A stretch of DNA of 64,000 bases from Paenibacillus polysaccharolyticus (GCF_900102085.1 NZ_FMVM01000007.1:1-64000), one strand, 5' to 3'. Positions 1 to 9,973 are shown, numbered from the stretch's first letter. The notes: a model not told the origin generated them from the letters alone. A program made the numbers and translations.

Positions 1-197
1 GCGAAGAAAACAAGTATTCGGTATTAGCTATCGTTTCCGGTAGTTGTCCCAAGCTTGAGGGCAGGTTGCCTACGTGTTACTCACCCGTCCGCCGCTAAGT
101 ATCAGGAAAGCAAGCTTTCCATCAACTCCGCTCGACTTGCATGTATTAGGCATGCCGCCAGCGTTCGTCCTGAGCCAGGATCAAACTCTCCAATAAA
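1..197 (-). rRNA. rrs: 16S ribosomal RNA, 5' end (partial)
   Basis: Read on the minus strand the segment begins near 197 with TTTATTGGAGAGTTTGATCC and contains the universal 27F site at about 170-189, followed by the GACGAACGCTGGCGGC stretch typical of Firmicute 16S rRNA. Only the first ~200 nt are present; the gene leaves the window at base 1, so the rest of the rrn operon lies outside. The exact mature 5' end is inferred from the conserved start. Confidence 0.97.
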
Positions 198-442
198 GAT
201 GAATTTCGCAGCGTCGTTAAACGCTGTGTAACTCATCGGGGTATTGAAAAGAGCGATAAGCTCATTTTGAATCTGACGAGATTAAAAATCTCATTTGTGT
301 TCCAGTTTTCATACAGCCAGATGGCATGTACCAAAAACCTTCACGTCATTCTGCAAGCAGAATGTTTACTCACTCGTTGTTCAGTTTTCAAAGATCAAAC
401 TTGTTCATGTCAGCCAACTTGTGTTTCAGCGGCGACTTAAAT
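198..442 (-). other. rrn leader (transcribed 5' region of the 16S gene)
   Basis: No gene is seen between the 16S 5' end and the proximal rrn promoter. The stretch should be the pre-rRNA leader, carrying the 5' half of the processing stem and antitermination signals, but the matching 3' half lies outside the window, so this is inferred from position only. Confidence 0.6.
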
Positions 443-471
443 AATGTAACACATGGCCAAAATTAATGCAA
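443..471 (-). promoter_or_regulatory. rrn promoter, proximal (P2-like)
   Basis: On the minus strand: TTGCAT (466-471), 17-nt spacer, TACATT (443-448). It points towards the 16S gene about 240 nt downstream. Spacing is ideal for the housekeeping sigma factor. Confidence 0.7.
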
Positions 472-562
472 GAGTTTTTTAATTATAGTTTTATTTCTAC
501 AGAGCTTTGCATGTGCACTTCAATTCAAAGCTAGTTTCAACCTGAAATTAAAGCGCATACAT

Positions 563-592
563 ATTGTAACATATTTTTGAACGGACTTTCAA
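563..592 (-). promoter_or_regulatory. rrn promoter, distal (P1-like)
   Basis: On the minus strand: TTGAAA (587-592), 18-nt spacer, TACAAT (563-568). It lies about 120 nt upstream of the proximal promoter, giving the tandem P1/P2 arrangement usual for Bacillales rrn operons. Confidence 0.6.
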
Positions 593-672
593 ACGTTATC
601 TGCAATATTTTGTTTTTTTCGACACCTCCATCATTTCAAACACATCGTCTTTTTCGCGTTGTAACTGCTTAA

Positions 673-713
673 GCGAAAAGGCCAGTTCTAATTTGTTGAA
701 CTGACCTTTTCGC
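673..713 (-). terminator. Terminator-like hairpin after the safA-like gene
   Basis: GCGAAAAGGCCAGTTC and GAACTGACCTTTTCGC form a 16-bp stem with one mismatch and a 9-nt loop, 40 nt past the safA-like stop codon. It has no long T tract, and also insulates the gene from the rrn promoters. Confidence 0.6.
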
Positions 714-753
714 AACAAACATCATTCTATTTCATGTTTCGCTCTGATCGCTC

Positions 754-2385
754 TTAATGTTGAATCCAGGGATTACGACGTTTCTTGGCTGGTTTTTGTG
801 AATTTGTGGACGTCGTGTTTTCTCTAGTAGATTTTCCAGATACAGATACCTTTGATTTACTTTTCGCAAGTGTTTTACTTGTTCTTCGTTTTGCCGTTCC
901 ATTTTTAGACGGAGTTGATTTCGGTTTCGCATCAGATTCCGGATCAACCTCTTCTAAAGCGGCCTGACTTAAGTTCGCATTGTCACGCCCTCCCTTTTTC
1001 CCACTGTTGGCATCATGGGCTTGAGAAGGGTACATCTCTCCAAAAGCACCAAGCGGAGATGGCGGAACCATATTTTGAGCCGGATACGGATTTTGATAAG
1101 CATATTCCATCGGATGATTTGGCATAACAGATGTGGACATTTCAGGCGGCATACCATTCGGGTGACCATACATTCCCCAAGCTGGTTCCTGATAACCATA
1201 CGCAGGATAAGTATATTGAGGAGCATGTGTATGCGATCCACATCCGCATGGAGGGTACGGAAGCATGGAGTACGGAGAAATCAATGGCGGTTGATTGTTC
1301 ATCTGGTTCGTTGCAGCTGCAATACTTGGAAAAGGACTGTTTATTTGAGCTGCTGGCGAAATTGGAAATGCATTATTCGTCATCTCAGGAGATATATTTG
1401 GCATTACGTTATTATGATTAAAAGTCTGTTCTGCTCCCATCCATGGGCTATTTGGCATGCTACCCATATTATAAGCACCAACATCCTGAACACCAGGGAA
1501 AGGAGAGTTGTTGGCCATCCCTGCCGTATACATGTTGTTTTGCTGAACAGCGTATACCTCTTGTGCAGGTACAGGCACCTGCATATAAGGATGTTCCATC
1601 GGAGCATGGAGCATTTTTTGACCACAGCCACACGGCGCCTTAACCGACGGCTCGACATTCACAGCCGGTTCGATGTTAGGCATCACAGGCAAAGGCATCA
1701 CTTCAGGTGAAAGATTAGGCATTTGAGGTTTTATTGTTTCGTTTACAGGTTGGACTTGAACTTCAGGCTTCATCTCTTCTTTTTTGTCTGGTTTCTTCTC
1801 AGGCTTCATTTCGGGCATTACAGGTAATTGAGGCAAAGCCTCCAATTCAGGCTTGATATTAGGCTTAGCCGGTGTAACAGGCACTGGTGCCGGAACAGGT
1901 ACTGGTACTGGCATTTCAACTGCCTGCGGCGGAGGAGCTGGTACAACAGGTGCCGTTTCTTCTTTTACACCCGTATACTCTTTCCCTTCAGGTGATAACT
2001 TTTCTTGCGCGCCGATATTTCCCATTTGAGTGTTTGCTGCCTGATTACCTTGTGCATGCATGGAAGGAATATAGACGGTCTCTCCAACCAGAAGAGCATT
2101 TGGATTCTTTAATTGCGGATTCGCATTGATCATGTCTTTCAACGGAACTCCCCAAGCTTGTGACAGTTTCCATAACGAATCGCCTTGTACTACCTTGTGA
2201 CTGTGCAGCACGCCCTCTGGCTTTGGTGTTACCGGCTGCGTGGGAATTTTGACCTTCATGCCAATATCCAACTTGTCGGGATCTGCAATCTGCGGGTTGG
2301 CCGCAATTAATTTGTCCAGCGCGACATTGTATTTTTGGGACAGCAGATATAAGGTGTCGCCTTTTTTCACCATGTGTATTTTCAC
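754..2385 (-). CDS. safA: SafA-like spore coat morphogenetic protein with two LysM domains
   Basis: 543 residues. Two LysM peptidoglycan-binding domains occupy residues ~2-48 and ~63-108, each with the (V)KKGD/VQGD start and IP end. The rest is a long low-complexity region rich in Pro, Met, Val, Asn and Gln, with two separate CGCG motifs (contexts PCGCGQK and PCGCGSH), ending in a basic Lys/Arg tail (residues ~485-543). SafA-family proteins bind cortex peptidoglycan and direct inner-coat assembly with SpoVID, which is also encoded here (29183-30745). The locus next to pheA/obg matches that of B. subtilis safA, although that protein has a single LysM and is shorter. GTG start at 2385 is chosen because GGAGG lies 10 nt upstream. 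Identity rests on domain and position; the low-complexity body would diverge in any case. Confidence 0.72.
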   Translation of the reverse strand: MKIHMVKKGDTLYLLSQKYNVALDKLIAANPQIADPDKLDIGMKVKIPTQPVTPKPEGVLHSHKVVQGDSLWKLSQAWGVPLKDMINANPQLKNPNALLVGETVYIPSMHAQGNQAANTQMGNIGAQEKLSPEGKEYTGVKEETAPVVPAPPPQAVEMPVPVPVPAPVPVTPAKPNIKPELEALPQLPVMPEMKPEKKPDKKEEMKPEVQVQPVNETIKPQMPNLSPEVMPLPVMPNIEPAVNVEPSVKAPCGCGQKMLHAPMEHPYMQVPVPAQEVYAVQQNNMYTAGMANNSPFPGVQDVGAYNMGSMPNSPWMGAEQTFNHNNVMPNISPEMTNNAFPISPAAQINSPFPSIAAATNQMNNQPPLISPYSMLPYPPCGCGSHTHAPQYTYPAYGYQEPAWGMYGHPNGMPPEMSTSVMPNHPMEYAYQNPYPAQNMVPPSPLGAFGEMYPSQAHDANSGKKGGRDNANLSQAALEEVDPESDAKPKSTPSKNGTAKRRTSKTLAKSKSKVSVSGKSTRENTTSTNSQKPAKKRRNPWIQH

Positions 2386-2584
2386 AGGGAACTAACCTCC
2401 TAGACGTCATACTTGGGCAGTACATTCGCCCATACCGTTACTACATCCTATGCAGCAACCGGGCTAATGACATCATCTGAACAAAAAAAATCCTCCCGCC
2501 TTCTAAAATCCCACATACACGAGGCATGTTACATTTTATCGGACAAGGAGAATTCCTGTTATTTATTCAATTCGACGCAGTGAT

Positions 2585-3466
2585 TTATTCCCACACCTTG
2601 TAGCCGTCTTTGTCGACAATTTGGCGGAAAGCTTCAAGCAATTGCAATGTAACTGGACCTGCTACACCTGAGCCAATCGTTCTTCCGTCTACTTCACAAG
2701 CTGCAATAACCTCCGCAGCCGTGCCTGTGAAAAATACTTCGTCTGCAATGTACACATCATGAAGCGTGAAAGGCACTTCTTTTAACTCAATACCCAACTC
2801 CCCGCACAGATCAATAATCGCTTGACGGGTGATGCCTTCGAGTGCTCCAAGGTAACAAGGCGGAGTGTACACCACACCATTTTTGATAATGAAAATGTTA
2901 TCGCTTGAGCCCTCGGTTACGTAGCCTTGCGAGTTTAGCATAATAGCCTCACCTGCACCCGAAAAGTTCGATTGCAATTTGACAAGGATGTTGTTCAGAT
3001 AGTTGAGGGATTTAATTTTCGGATTCAACGCATCCGGGATGTTACGACGCTGGGATACGGAGACGGCCTTCAATCCTGTAAGGTACGCTTCTTCCGGATA
3101 GATTGCTAGCTGTTCTACAATAATGATCACGGAAGCTTTAGGGCAACGCGTCGGGTCAAGGCCCAGGTTCCCTGGTCCGCGTGAGACGATCAGACGAATA
3201 TAACCGTTACGCATATCATTGCGGCGTACCGTTTCAGCCATCACTTCAAGCATCTCATCGTAGGACAGCGGAATGTTCAAACTGATGGATTTTGCCGAAT
3301 CATACAAGCGATCCAAGTGAGCCTTACATCTGAAAATATTTCCATTGTAAATCCGAATACCTTCGAAGATCCCATCTCCGTACAAGAATCCATGGTCATA
3401 CACCGAAACTTTTGCATTTTCCTTGGTTACATACTGACCATCCAAATAGATCCATTGTTCTGCCAT
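2585..3466 (-). CDS. ilvE: Branched-chain amino acid aminotransferase (class IV, PLP)
   Basis: 293 residues. Transfers amino groups between glutamate and the 2-oxo acids of Leu, Ile and Val in the cytosol. The fold-type IV signature is clear: YDHGFLYGDGIFEGIR near residues 23-38, PLP lysine K152 in IKSLNYLNN, and EGSSDNIF further on. An earlier ATG at 3484 overlaps the SD sequence (ATGGAGGTG); the ATG at 3466 has GGAGG 11 nt upstream and gives the usual MAEQWIYLDG start, so it is preferred. It follows pheA by 124 nt on the same strand and may be read from that operon or have its own weak promoter. A D-amino-acid transaminase cannot be fully excluded within class IV, but the YLNNI context and length favour IlvE. 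Confidence 0.88.
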   Translation of the reverse strand: MAEQWIYLDGQYVTKENAKVSVYDHGFLYGDGIFEGIRIYNGNIFRCKAHLDRLYDSAKSISLNIPLSYDEMLEVMAETVRRNDMRNGYIRLIVSRGPGNLGLDPTRCPKASVIIIVEQLAIYPEEAYLTGLKAVSVSQRRNIPDALNPKIKSLNYLNNILVKLQSNFSGAGEAIMLNSQGYVTEGSSDNIFIIKNGVVYTPPCYLGALEGITRQAIIDLCGELGIELKEVPFTLHDVYIADEVFFTGTAAEVIAACEVDGRTIGSGVAGPVTLQLLEAFRQIVDKDGYKVWE

Positions 3467-3615
3467 GACTAACTGCACCTCCATTAAATATGCATTTCCT
3501 TTATTCCCGGAACATAATGAACCTGTCCATTTTACAACAAAAATAACGGAAAAACTCTCTTATTTGACATAGACGCCGAATGATCTCTTTGCATTCATTA
3601 TCCAACCGCTACCGG

Positions 3616-4491
3616 TTATTTCCGTGAAGGGTATGTATAACATGGATAACTACCAAGAACTCGAACCTGACAATTCAATGCCTCAATTTCAGCCATGGCT
3701 GCCGTGAGCAATACGGAGTCAACCGTTTCAATGACATCAATGTAAAAATAGTAACTGCCCAAACGTTTCTTTGTTGGACGAGATTCAAGACGGGTCAAGT
3801 TCAGCTTTCTCCAAGCAAAAGCCGACAACACCTGATGGAGTGCACCCGGTGCATCCTCAGGCAATGTAACAAGCAAGCTTGTCTTTACATGATCCGGCTC
3901 ACGCGGAATGCTGACAGGTTCATGCCCAATTAGTACAAAACGGGTATAGTTATTGTCATGATCCGTCACACGTTCAGCCATGATATCGAGACCATGCTTT
4001 TGAGCCGCAAGCTTTGTGCCGATTGCTACCCAGCCCTTACCTGGATTTTTTTTCACGATCTCCACCGCTTCAGCTGTGCTGTTCACGCCTTCAAGATCTG
4101 CATCAGGTGAATGTTGCCGAATAAAATTCTGACACTGCGGGATGGCCACAGGATGGGATAGAATCTTGGTAATTTTACCAAAATCATATGTGCCATCGCC
4201 CATGACAAATTCATTCCCATGTCCGATAACATTCTGGATGGAGGGATACACCCACTCCGCCTGCATCGGGATATCCACTTCATTGACAAGCCAGTCCATA
4301 TGCAGACTAACGGAGCCTTCAATTGTATTTTCAATCGGAATCACACTGTACTGCACACTCCCGCTATCAACCGCACGAAAAATGTCCGAAATGAGTTTGG
4401 AGTGCTGCAAATCGAGGGCTTCCCCATCGAAAAGAAAATCGATTGCTTCGTGTGAGACTGATCCTTCTGGTAAAACTGCAATTCGTTTCAT
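3616..4491 (-). CDS. pheA: Prephenate dehydratase
   Basis: 291 residues. Converts prephenate to phenylpyruvate for phenylalanine synthesis. The N-terminal catalytic part has IPIENTIEGSV and the conserved NYTRFVLIG stretch (the TRF motif); the C-terminal ACT domain has PGALHQVLSAF and LESRP, the Phe-binding GALV/ESRP-type motifs, so feedback inhibition by Phe is expected. The start is coupled: ATG at 4491 overlaps the thrB stop as ATGA. The first family motif, normally GPxGTF, reads VLPEGSVSHEA here, a notable divergence. It is the last gene of pheB-hom-thrC-thrB-pheA. Confidence 0.9.
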   Translation of the reverse strand: MKRIAVLPEGSVSHEAIDFLFDGEALDLQHSKLISDIFRAVDSGSVQYSVIPIENTIEGSVSLHMDWLVNEVDIPMQAEWVYPSIQNVIGHGNEFVMGDGTYDFGKITKILSHPVAIPQCQNFIRQHSPDADLEGVNSTAEAVEIVKKNPGKGWVAIGTKLAAQKHGLDIMAERVTDHDNNYTRFVLIGHEPVSIPREPDHVKTSLLVTLPEDAPGALHQVLSAFAWRKLNLTRLESRPTKKRLGSYYFYIDVIETVDSVLLTAAMAEIEALNCQVRVLGSYPCYTYPSRK

Positions 4492-5456
4492 GCGTTAACT
4501 TCCCCTTTGATCCTGTCCAAAAAAGGACGTTCATCTTGATCCGGCAGTATGAGGACACCGTCCAGATCCGGATCCAGCCACAAGGCAGTGGCCGTGATCC
4601 CCTCCTGCTCCATAATACCCATTAAATATTGCTCCAGCTCAACTTTGCGGGTATCATGTCGATTTACTAGTGTAAGCACGGTTGGCCCAGCTCCGCTTAG
4701 CGCAGCACCCAGCGCACCATGTTCAGTAGCATGTTCCAAAATCTCCGTCATGCCAGGTACCAGTGATGCACGATACGGCTGATGAATTCGATCGGACATT
4801 GCCTTTTGAATCATATCCAGTCTACCACTGGCTAATGCAGCAACGAGCAACGAAGAACGACTCACATTGTGTACGACATCAGGCATGCCAAACTGCTTGG
4901 GAACGATATCCCTCGCTTTAGATGTAGACAACTGGAAGTCTGGCACGATAACCAAAGCCTGCAAATCCTGGTGAGGCTCAATGCGAAGATAGTCGACGCG
5001 TTGACCATCCCAAGCTGCTGTAATGATACCCCCATATAACGATGCACCAACGTTGTCTGGATGTTTCTCCAGAGCTGTTGCCATATCCAGTAATTTATCA
5101 TTAGATAATGGACTGCCGATTAATGCATTGGCACCAGCCAGTGCACCAACAATTGCCGAAGCGCTGCTTCCAAGTCCCCGAGTGAGGGGGATATCCGAAT
5201 ACATCGAAACTTCAAGCTCAGGTACAGAGACCCCAGCCTCATCAAATACCATCTGCGCCACTTGGTAAATCAGATTTGATTTATCCGAAGGCAAGCCCGT
5301 TAGATGTTCTCCATAGAGATGAAATGTGGTCTCAGATGCCGGTTTGATCTCAAGCCAGGCATACAAAGACAAGGCCATGCCCAGGGTATCAAACCCTGGA
5401 CCCAGATTGGCTGTGCTTGCCGGGATTTTTACGGTTACTTTATCACGCAAGCTCAT
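4488..5456 (-). CDS. thrB: Homoserine kinase
   Basis: 322 residues, a GHMP-family kinase phosphorylating L-homoserine to O-phosphohomoserine for ThrC. All three family motifs are visible: [15 protein letters not shown] (residues ~12-26), the phosphate loop [12 protein letters not shown] (~90-101) and [14 protein letters not shown] near 245-258. Its start overlaps the thrC stop by ATGA and its end overlaps pheA in the same way, so the three genes are translationally coupled. Length is normal for the family (~300-320). Confidence 0.95.
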   Translation of the reverse strand: MSLRDKVTVKIPASTANLGPGFDTLGMALSLYAWLEIKPASETTFHLYGEHLTGLPSDKSNLIYQVAQMVFDEAGVSVPELEVSMYSDIPLTRGLGSSASAIVGALAGANALIGSPLSNDKLLDMATALEKHPDNVGASLYGGIITAAWDGQRVDYLRIEPHQDLQALVIVPDFQLSTSKARDIVPKQFGMPDVVHNVSRSSLLVAALASGRLDMIQKAMSDRIHQPYRASLVPGMTEILEHATEHGALGAALSGAGPTVLTLVNRHDTRKVELEQYLMGIMEQEGITATALWLDPDLDGVLILPDQDERPFLDRIKGEVNA

Positions 5457-6523
5457 ACAGACTGTTGTTCCAGTTGGGCAATAGCTGCCATAACTGCCTC
5501 TTCTGTATCTTCAACGACCAGCGGCTCCACAGCAGCCGTTTTAATTGCTACATTCGGATCTTTCAGGCCGTTACCTGTTAACACGCATACAACCGTTTCT
5601 CCGCCTTTGAAGTAGCCCTCACTATGCAATTTGTACACACCAGCCACAGATGCAGCAGAAGCCGGCTCAGCAAATACTCCTTCACGTGCCGCAATGGTAC
5701 GGTACGCCGCCAAAATCTCGTCATCCGTAACATAGTTAATCTGACCATTTGACTCTTCAGCTGCAGCCACTGCTGTTTTCCAGCTCGCAGGGTTACCGAT
5801 TCGAATCGCTGTAGCTACAGTTTCTGGCTCAAGAATGGGTTCTCCCTTAACAATTGCCATAGCTCCTTCTGCCTCAAACCCGACCATACGCGGCAATGTG
5901 TTCGATTTCCCTGCCTCTTTATACTCTTTAAATCCTTTCCAGTATGCTGAAATATTACCCGCATTACCAACCGGAATAGCCAGAACGTCCGGTGCATCTC
6001 CCAATTGCTCAACCAATTCAAAAGCAGCTGTCTTCTGTCCTTCAATCCGGTATGGATTCACAGAGTTTACGAGTGTAATCGGGTGTTTAGCCGTAATTTC
6101 ACGTACAATCTCAAGGGCACGGTCAAAGTTACCATTGATCGCGATGACTTTGGCACCATAGATCATCGCTTGAGCGAGTTTACCCAATGCAATATTGTTA
6201 TTTGGAATCAATACGATACAATTCAACCCACCACGTGCGGCATAGGCTGCAGCAGCTGCGGATGTATTACCAGTAGATGCACACATAATCGTACGGCTGC
6301 CTTCTTCCATTGCTTTGGCAACAGCCATAACCATTCCGCGGTCCTTGAAAGAACCTGTAGGATTCAAGCCTTCATATTTGAAATACAGATTCAATCCGAG
6401 TTCCTTCGACAGATTCTCTGCATGAATCAGCGGCGTATTTCCTTCCTGAAGTGTAAGCTGTGGCGTATTTTCATTGACTGGAAGGTGTTCTTTGTAAGTT
6501 TGCAGTAATCCTTGATATCTCAT
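5453..6523 (-). CDS. thrC: Threonine synthase
   Basis: 356 residues, PLP-dependent; converts O-phosphohomoserine to threonine. PLP lysine K60 sits in [13 protein letters not shown], the cofactor-phosphate loop is [11 protein letters not shown], and [19 protein letters not shown] is diagnostic. AAAGGAG lies 10 nt before the ATG. It is separated from hom by about 100 nt of A/T-rich DNA with no clear terminator. The compact length matches the Bacillus-type enzyme. Confidence 0.95.
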   Translation of the reverse strand: MRYQGLLQTYKEHLPVNENTPQLTLQEGNTPLIHAENLSKELGLNLYFKYEGLNPTGSFKDRGMVMAVAKAMEEGSRTIMCASTGNTSAAAAAYAARGGLNCIVLIPNNNIALGKLAQAMIYGAKVIAINGNFDRALEIVREITAKHPITLVNSVNPYRIEGQKTAAFELVEQLGDAPDVLAIPVGNAGNISAYWKGFKEYKEAGKSNTLPRMVGFEAEGAMAIVKGEPILEPETVATAIRIGNPASWKTAVAAAEESNGQINYVTDDEILAAYRTIAAREGVFAEPASAASVAGVYKLHSEGYFKGGETVVCVLTGNGLKDPNVAIKTAAVEPLVVEDTEEAVMAAIAQLEQQSV

Positions 6524-6625
6524 TGTGGGTAAACTCCTTTGGGTTTAATGATCTAGATTCATGAAATGATGATTTGCTTGCAAAACAAAAATATAAACTA
6601 ATTATATTTTAAAATGACTCAACAA

Positions 6626-7912
6626 CTAACCTTCTACACGATAAACACTCTTAATGCGGCGAATCACGTTGAGTGATTCAAAATGCTTAAGCACCTTGTC
6701 CATGCTCGCCTTACTTGCATTATGTGTAACGATAATGATCTCAGCGTCTGGATTGTGCTCATTCGGCTGTTGCACAACAGAAGCGAGACTGACTTCATAT
6801 TCGGCAAAAATCTGCGTAATCTGCGCCAGCACCCCTGCTTTGTCGTCCACGTGCAGTAATATAAAATTTTTCGAAAAAATCTGCTCATCACTCTGCAGTC
6901 TCTTCTGTTTATAAGGTACAATTGCTTTTACTCCGTTTACACCAAGCTTGAGGTTTTTCGTTACGGCAACAATGTCAGCAACTACGGAAGTAGCTGTTGG
7001 CAATTCACCCGCCCCTGCTCCGTAAAACATCGTCTCGCCTACCGCCTCACCGTGTACATACACTGCATTGAACACACCGTTTACCGATGCGATTGGGTGG
7101 TTCTTTCTCACCATCGTTGGTTGCACACTAATCGTAATCTCATCATCGATGCGATCTGCGATGCCAAGTAACTTCAACTCATATCCCAGTCTTTTAGCAT
7201 ACGTTATATCTTCACGCGTGACGGAGGAGATCCCCTTAACGGTAACATCCTTCAATTCCACATTCGTACGGAAACCGAGGGTGCCCAAGATTGCCATTTT
7301 ACGAGCAGCATCCAGTCCTTCCACATCTGAGGTCGGGTCTGTTTCCGCGTACCCTAAAGCTTGTGCTTCCGCTAGCACCTCTTCATAGGATGCGCCTTCC
7401 TGACTCATTTTCGTCAAAATATAGTTCGTTGTGCCGTTCACAATCCCCATAATCCGCGTAATCCGGTCCGAAGAGAAACCTTCAATCAGCGTGCGGATGA
7501 TCGGGATGCCTCCAGCCACACTGGCCTCATAAAACACATCACATTGCTTTTCCTGCGCTTTAGCTAGAATCTCTGAACCGTGCAATGCCATAAGATCCTT
7601 GTTCGCTGTTACGATATGTTTCCCACGTTCCAATGCCTCAAGAATATATTCTTTCGTCTGATCGATGCCGCCCATCACTTCAACGATAACATCAATGTCC
7701 GGGTGACGAATGACATCCCAAGGGTTCTCTGTTAGCTTCGCCCGGTCAATAGGAATAACACGATCCTTCTCCGTGTTCTTCACTGCAATCTTCTCAATGA
7801 TAATTGGCGACCCCACCTGGCTGCTCAGATCCTCCTGATTCCCTTCCACAATTCGGACAACGCCCGTTCCAACCGTGCCCAGGCCCAACAATCCGACTTT
7901 TACCGGTTTCAC
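6626..7912 (-). CDS. hom: Homoserine dehydrogenase with C-terminal ACT domain
   Basis: 428 residues. Reduces aspartate semialdehyde to homoserine with NAD(P)H. The Rossmann motif GLLGLGTVGTG is at residues 8-18; the catalytic-domain signature includes ANKDLMALHG, NGTTNYILTKM and GYAETDPTSDVEGLDAARK. A C-terminal ACT domain from ~350 (FILLHVDDKAGVLAQI) suggests allosteric control by threonine. GTG start at 7912 with AGGGGG 10 nt upstream. Follows pheB by 46 nt and feeds thrC-thrB. Confidence 0.95.
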   Translation of the reverse strand: MKPVKVGLLGLGTVGTGVVRIVEGNQEDLSSQVGSPIIIEKIAVKNTEKDRVIPIDRAKLTENPWDVIRHPDIDVIVEVMGGIDQTKEYILEALERGKHIVTANKDLMALHGSEILAKAQEKQCDVFYEASVAGGIPIIRTLIEGFSSDRITRIMGIVNGTTNYILTKMSQEGASYEEVLAEAQALGYAETDPTSDVEGLDAARKMAILGTLGFRTNVELKDVTVKGISSVTREDITYAKRLGYELKLLGIADRIDDEITISVQPTMVRKNHPIASVNGVFNAVYVHGEAVGETMFYGAGAGELPTATSVVADIVAVTKNLKLGVNGVKAIVPYKQKRLQSDEQIFSKNFILLHVDDKAGVLAQITQIFAEYEVSLASVVQQPNEHNPDAEIIIVTHNASKASMDKVLKHFESLNVIRRIKSVYRVEG

Positions 7913-7958
7913 TAACGACCTACCCCCTATTGTCTAATCCTATATTCTCTAAGCCCGA

Positions 7959-8396
7959 TTAACCTTGGCCTACGATCCGTGTACGCTTCACCCCAGGCAT
8001 ATCTTGCATTCGATCCAGCATTTCTCCAATCTCTCCATGCAGATGCGTCGTTTCCACGGAAATGACAACATTGGCTCTGCCCTGAAGTGGAATACTCTGA
8101 TTAATCGTAAGCACGTTGGCTCCATAACCTGCAAAATGTCCAAGCACACGAGACAGAATACCAGACTGATGCTCCAGGTCAATCGAGATCGTTACGATTC
8201 GCTCACGCTCCAGCTGATTGATCAGATGGATTCCATCTTTGTACTTGTAAAAGGCACTTCGGCTTAATCCAACCTGCTCGACGGCCTCATGCACTGTTTT
8301 AACATCACCGGAAGCAAGCAAGTCTTTCACCTGCATCGTTTTTACCACAGCTTCAGGCAAAATATCTTCCCGTACTAAGTAATAGCGTTCATTCAC
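7959..8396 (-). CDS. pheB: ACT-domain regulatory protein, PheB/UPF0735 family
   Basis: 145 residues. The N-terminal half carries the family hallmark RSAFYKYKDGI inside a short helical region; the C-terminal ACT domain (~70-145) has DLEHQSGILSRVLGHF and INQSIPLQGRANV. Family members sit beside pheA or hom and are presumed amino-acid-responsive regulators; the exact activity is not known. A TTG at 8414 lies inside the SD itself (TTGAGGAGAGG), so the GTG at 8396 is taken as the start, giving the MNERYYLVRED N-terminus usual for this family. First gene of the hom-thr-pheA cluster, behind a good promoter at 8440-8468. Confidence 0.88.
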   Translation of the reverse strand: MNERYYLVREDILPEAVVKTMQVKDLLASGDVKTVHEAVEQVGLSRSAFYKYKDGIHLINQLERERIVTISIDLEHQSGILSRVLGHFAGYGANVLTINQSIPLQGRANVVISVETTHLHGEIGEMLDRMQDMPGVKRTRIVGQG

Positions 8397-8439
8397 AGAA
8401 CGTCCTCTCCTCAAAGACTCATGTATTCATATAGTGGAC

Positions 8440-8468
8440 ATTATATAGGATGAATCACAAAAGGGCAA
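8440..8468 (-). promoter_or_regulatory. Promoter of pheB-hom-thrC-thrB-pheA
   Basis: Minus strand: TTGCCC (8463-8468), 17-nt spacer, TATAAT (8440-8445), about 45 nt upstream of the pheB start. A perfect -10 with ideal spacing. Confidence 0.75.
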
Positions 8469-8543
8469 TACGTGACATGTCTATTTTTCAAAAACCGTTT
8501 CTCACATTATACAGACTTCTCTCTCTCATGTCAGAAAACAAAC

Positions 8544-8587
8544 AAAAAAAACGCAGCCTCACGGTAACTTCCCGCTTCACTGCGTTT
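8544..8587 (-). terminator. Terminator after obg
   Basis: Minus strand: AACGCAG ... CTGCGTT stem followed by eight T residues, 60 nt past the obg stop. It separates spo0B-obg from the pheB operon promoter. Confidence 0.8.
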
Positions 8588-8646
8588 CTCATTTTTATTA
8601 AGCAATCGTCAGCCGATGATGTTCACAATTTTTTTGGCCTAGCGGC

Positions 8647-9957
8647 TTAGTAGTAACTGCTGCTTTCCACAAATTCAAACTCAAAATCTCCAATACGCAC
8701 AATCGTACCTTCCACGGCACCGCGTTTACGAAGTTCATCATCCACACCCATGTGACGAAGTGTACGCGCCAACTTCAGAATAGCCTCGTGTGAATTCAAC
8801 TGCATCCGTTTCATCATGCGATCAATCTTGACACTCTCCACAATGAATGTATCGTTCTCACGCACAATACGGAAACCTTCGTCCTCTTTTTTCTCCAAAC
8901 TGTATACTTTACGCTCGGAAAGATCGGCTACTTCTTCTACCTCAGGCTCTTCCGGAATCTGATCCAGCAGATCAGCCGCTCGGTACAACAGTTCCTGAAT
9001 ACCTTGACGAGTCAGCGACGAAATAGGCATGATTTCAATATCTGGCTTCACTTCACGAACCTGTTGCAAAAATTGCTCCAGATTAGCTTCGGAATCCGGC
9101 ATATCCATTTTGTTCGCAGCTACAACCTGCGGTCTCTCGGCAAGCACCGGATTGTATAGTCGCAGCTCATCATTAATTTTCTGCCAGTCTTCGAAAGGAT
9201 CACGCCCTTCAGAACCCGACATATCCACAACATGAATAATAACTCGCGTCCGCTCAACATGTCGCAGGAACTCATGTCCCAGTCCGACACCCTCATGTGC
9301 CCCTTCAATCAGACCCGGCAAATCGGCCATAACAAAACCGCGGCCCTCACCCACATCAACGACACCCAAGTTAGGGGTAATGGTTGTGAAGTGGTATGCC
9401 CCAATCTTCGGCTTGGCAGCAGATACAACGGACAGCAACGTAGATTTACCCACACTCGGGAACCCGACTAGTCCCACATCCGCCATGACTTTAAGCTCAA
9501 GCACGATATAACGCTCTTCGCCTTCCTCACCGTTCTCGGCAAGTTCAGGTGCCGGGTTTCTTGGCGTTGCAAAGCGGATGTTACCACGCCCGCCGCGGCC
9601 ACCTTTGGCTACAACCACTTGCTGACCATGACGCGTTAGATCAGCTAACACTTCGCCACTGTCTTCATCCACGATCGTCGTGCCCGGCGGGATACGCACA
9701 ATCATGTTCTCTGCATTCGCACCATGCTGGCTTTTGTTACGTCCCTTCTCACCACGTGGGGCTTTGAAGTGACGCTGATAACGAAAGTCCATCAATGTCC
9801 GCAGACCTTCATCTACCCGGAAAATAATATCAGCTCCCCTGCCGCCATCGCCGCCGGCAGGGCCACCCTCCGGTACATATTTCTCACGACGGAAAGAGAC
9901 GATACCGTCTCCTCCATCTCCTGCTTTTACATAAATCTTCGCTTTATCAACAAACAT
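8647..9957 (-). CDS. obg: Ribosome-associated GTPase Obg
   Basis: 436 residues. Essential GTPase of 50S maturation and, in Bacilli, of the general stress response and sporulation onset. Three domains are visible: the glycine-rich Obg fold (1-~158; [27 protein letters not shown]), the G domain with GFPSVGKST (G1), [12 protein letters not shown] (G3) and NKMD (G4), and the C-terminal OCT domain (~350-430). The length suits the Firmicute family. It lies 16 nt after spo0B in the same transcript, the conserved Bacillus arrangement. Confidence 0.97.
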   Translation of the reverse strand: MFVDKAKIYVKAGDGGDGIVSFRREKYVPEGGPAGGDGGRGADIIFRVDEGLRTLMDFRYQRHFKAPRGEKGRNKSQHGANAENMIVRIPPGTTIVDEDSGEVLADLTRHGQQVVVAKGGRGGRGNIRFATPRNPAPELAENGEEGEERYIVLELKVMADVGLVGFPSVGKSTLLSVVSAAKPKIGAYHFTTITPNLGVVDVGEGRGFVMADLPGLIEGAHEGVGLGHEFLRHVERTRVIIHVVDMSGSEGRDPFEDWQKINDELRLYNPVLAERPQVVAANKMDMPDSEANLEQFLQQVREVKPDIEIMPISSLTRQGIQELLYRAADLLDQIPEEPEVEEVADLSERKVYSLEKKEDEGFRIVRENDTFIVESVKIDRMMKRMQLNSHEAILKLARTLRHMGVDDELRKRGAVEGTIVRIGDFEFEFVESSSYY

Positions 9958-9973
9958 TGGTTACCCCTTCTTC

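Noticed and set aside
1015..1710. 231-codon plus-strand open frame opposite the safA-like gene
   Set aside because: It has no SD, its composition is biased to Arg, His and Ile as expected from the complement of a Pro/Met-rich gene, and no family is recognisable.
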